DNA of 30,931 nt. It comes from Desulfobacteraceae bacterium UBA2245 (lineage in GTDB: Bacteria; Desulfobacterota; Desulfobacteria; Desulfobacterales; UBA2245). The position numbers and the translations under genes were made by a program. The number at the start of each line of letters is the position of its first letter. Within the stretch, counting starts at the first letter, position 1. Below, piece by piece: positions 30,926 to 30,931 of the stretch. Location: NCBI GenBank assembly GCA_002347265.1, contig DDYB01000027.1:1-30931 (forward strand). The letters run 5' to 3'. The notes below the pieces were generated by a model. The model did no database searches. It saw nothing but the letters and a program-made list of their open reading frames with translations, and was not told where the DNA came from.

Positions 30926-30931
30926 TATCGA

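Noticed and set aside
1..30931. Whole window considered as a composite transposon
   Set aside because: Only about 20 bp of inverted similarity is seen at the ends and no transposase is present; an assembly break at IS termini explains it more simply.

Overview
The window reads as an exopolysaccharide / cell-surface glycan locus of a Gram-negative bacterium, most likely a Desulfobacterota (Desulfobacteraceae/Desulfosarcinaceae-like) genome. This is inferred from the exosortase with a fused EpsI domain, a VPLPA-type PEP-CTERM substrate, a Wzx/Wzy-type glycan pathway, a PilZ protein, and a dense load of degenerate 7-bp repeats, TA remnants and gene fossils. No rRNA, tRNA or CRISPR is visible.

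Layout. 1-350: nothing recognisable apart from an inverted-repeat terminus. 354-1041: minus-strand gene for a short secreted protein with a VPLPA/PEP-CTERM tail, followed by its own terminator. 1159-1270: a small MITE-like element. 1322-1648: minus-strand PilZ protein. 1693-2418: non-coding, with a nested palindrome and an operator-like palindrome. 2419-3361: VapBC-like toxin-antitoxin pair and a truncated four-helix-bundle gene, all set in 7-bp repeats. 3371-4597: AT-rich radical-SAM methylthiotransferase-like gene. From 4632 (VanZ-like) to 30535 every gene is on the plus strand, mostly with short gaps or overlaps.

The glycan block contains: gmd (GDP-mannose 4,6-dehydratase); a chimeric pseudogene joining the front of a GDP-fucose synthase to the tail of a WbpP/TviC-type epimerase; a beta-helix lipoprotein with 24/48-bp tandem repeats; an aminotransferase + GNAT + ATP-grasp trio that looks like an amino-sugar synthesis and decoration module; two GT2 and four GT4 glycosyltransferases; a Wzx flippase; a Wzy-like polymerase; a hexapeptide acyltransferase; a CapA-like gene fossil; a two-domain oxidoreductase paired with an alpha/alpha-toroid protein; a WecG/TagA-type glycosyltransferase; WecB (UDP-GlcNAc 2-epimerase); and an exosortase-EpsI fusion. 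Together they can make nucleotide sugars, build lipid-linked repeat units, flip and polymerise them, and process PEP-CTERM proteins that may be anchored to or co-secreted with the polymer. No initiating polyprenyl-phosphate sugar transferase and no Wza/Wzc export genes are seen, so they must lie elsewhere.

The most unusual observations are: (i) the linker between the exosortase and EpsI domains is an in-frame translation of the dispersed 7-bp repeat, with two exact 35-bp copies 105 bp apart; (ii) both fossil four-helix-bundle genes are embedded in the same repeat family; (iii) the fcl/wbpP chimera and the CapA fossil show past remodelling of the sugar repertoire; (iv) both window ends carry the same inverted 12-bp core (GTTAACCGGACA), which suggests that the sequence was cut at insertion-sequence termini.
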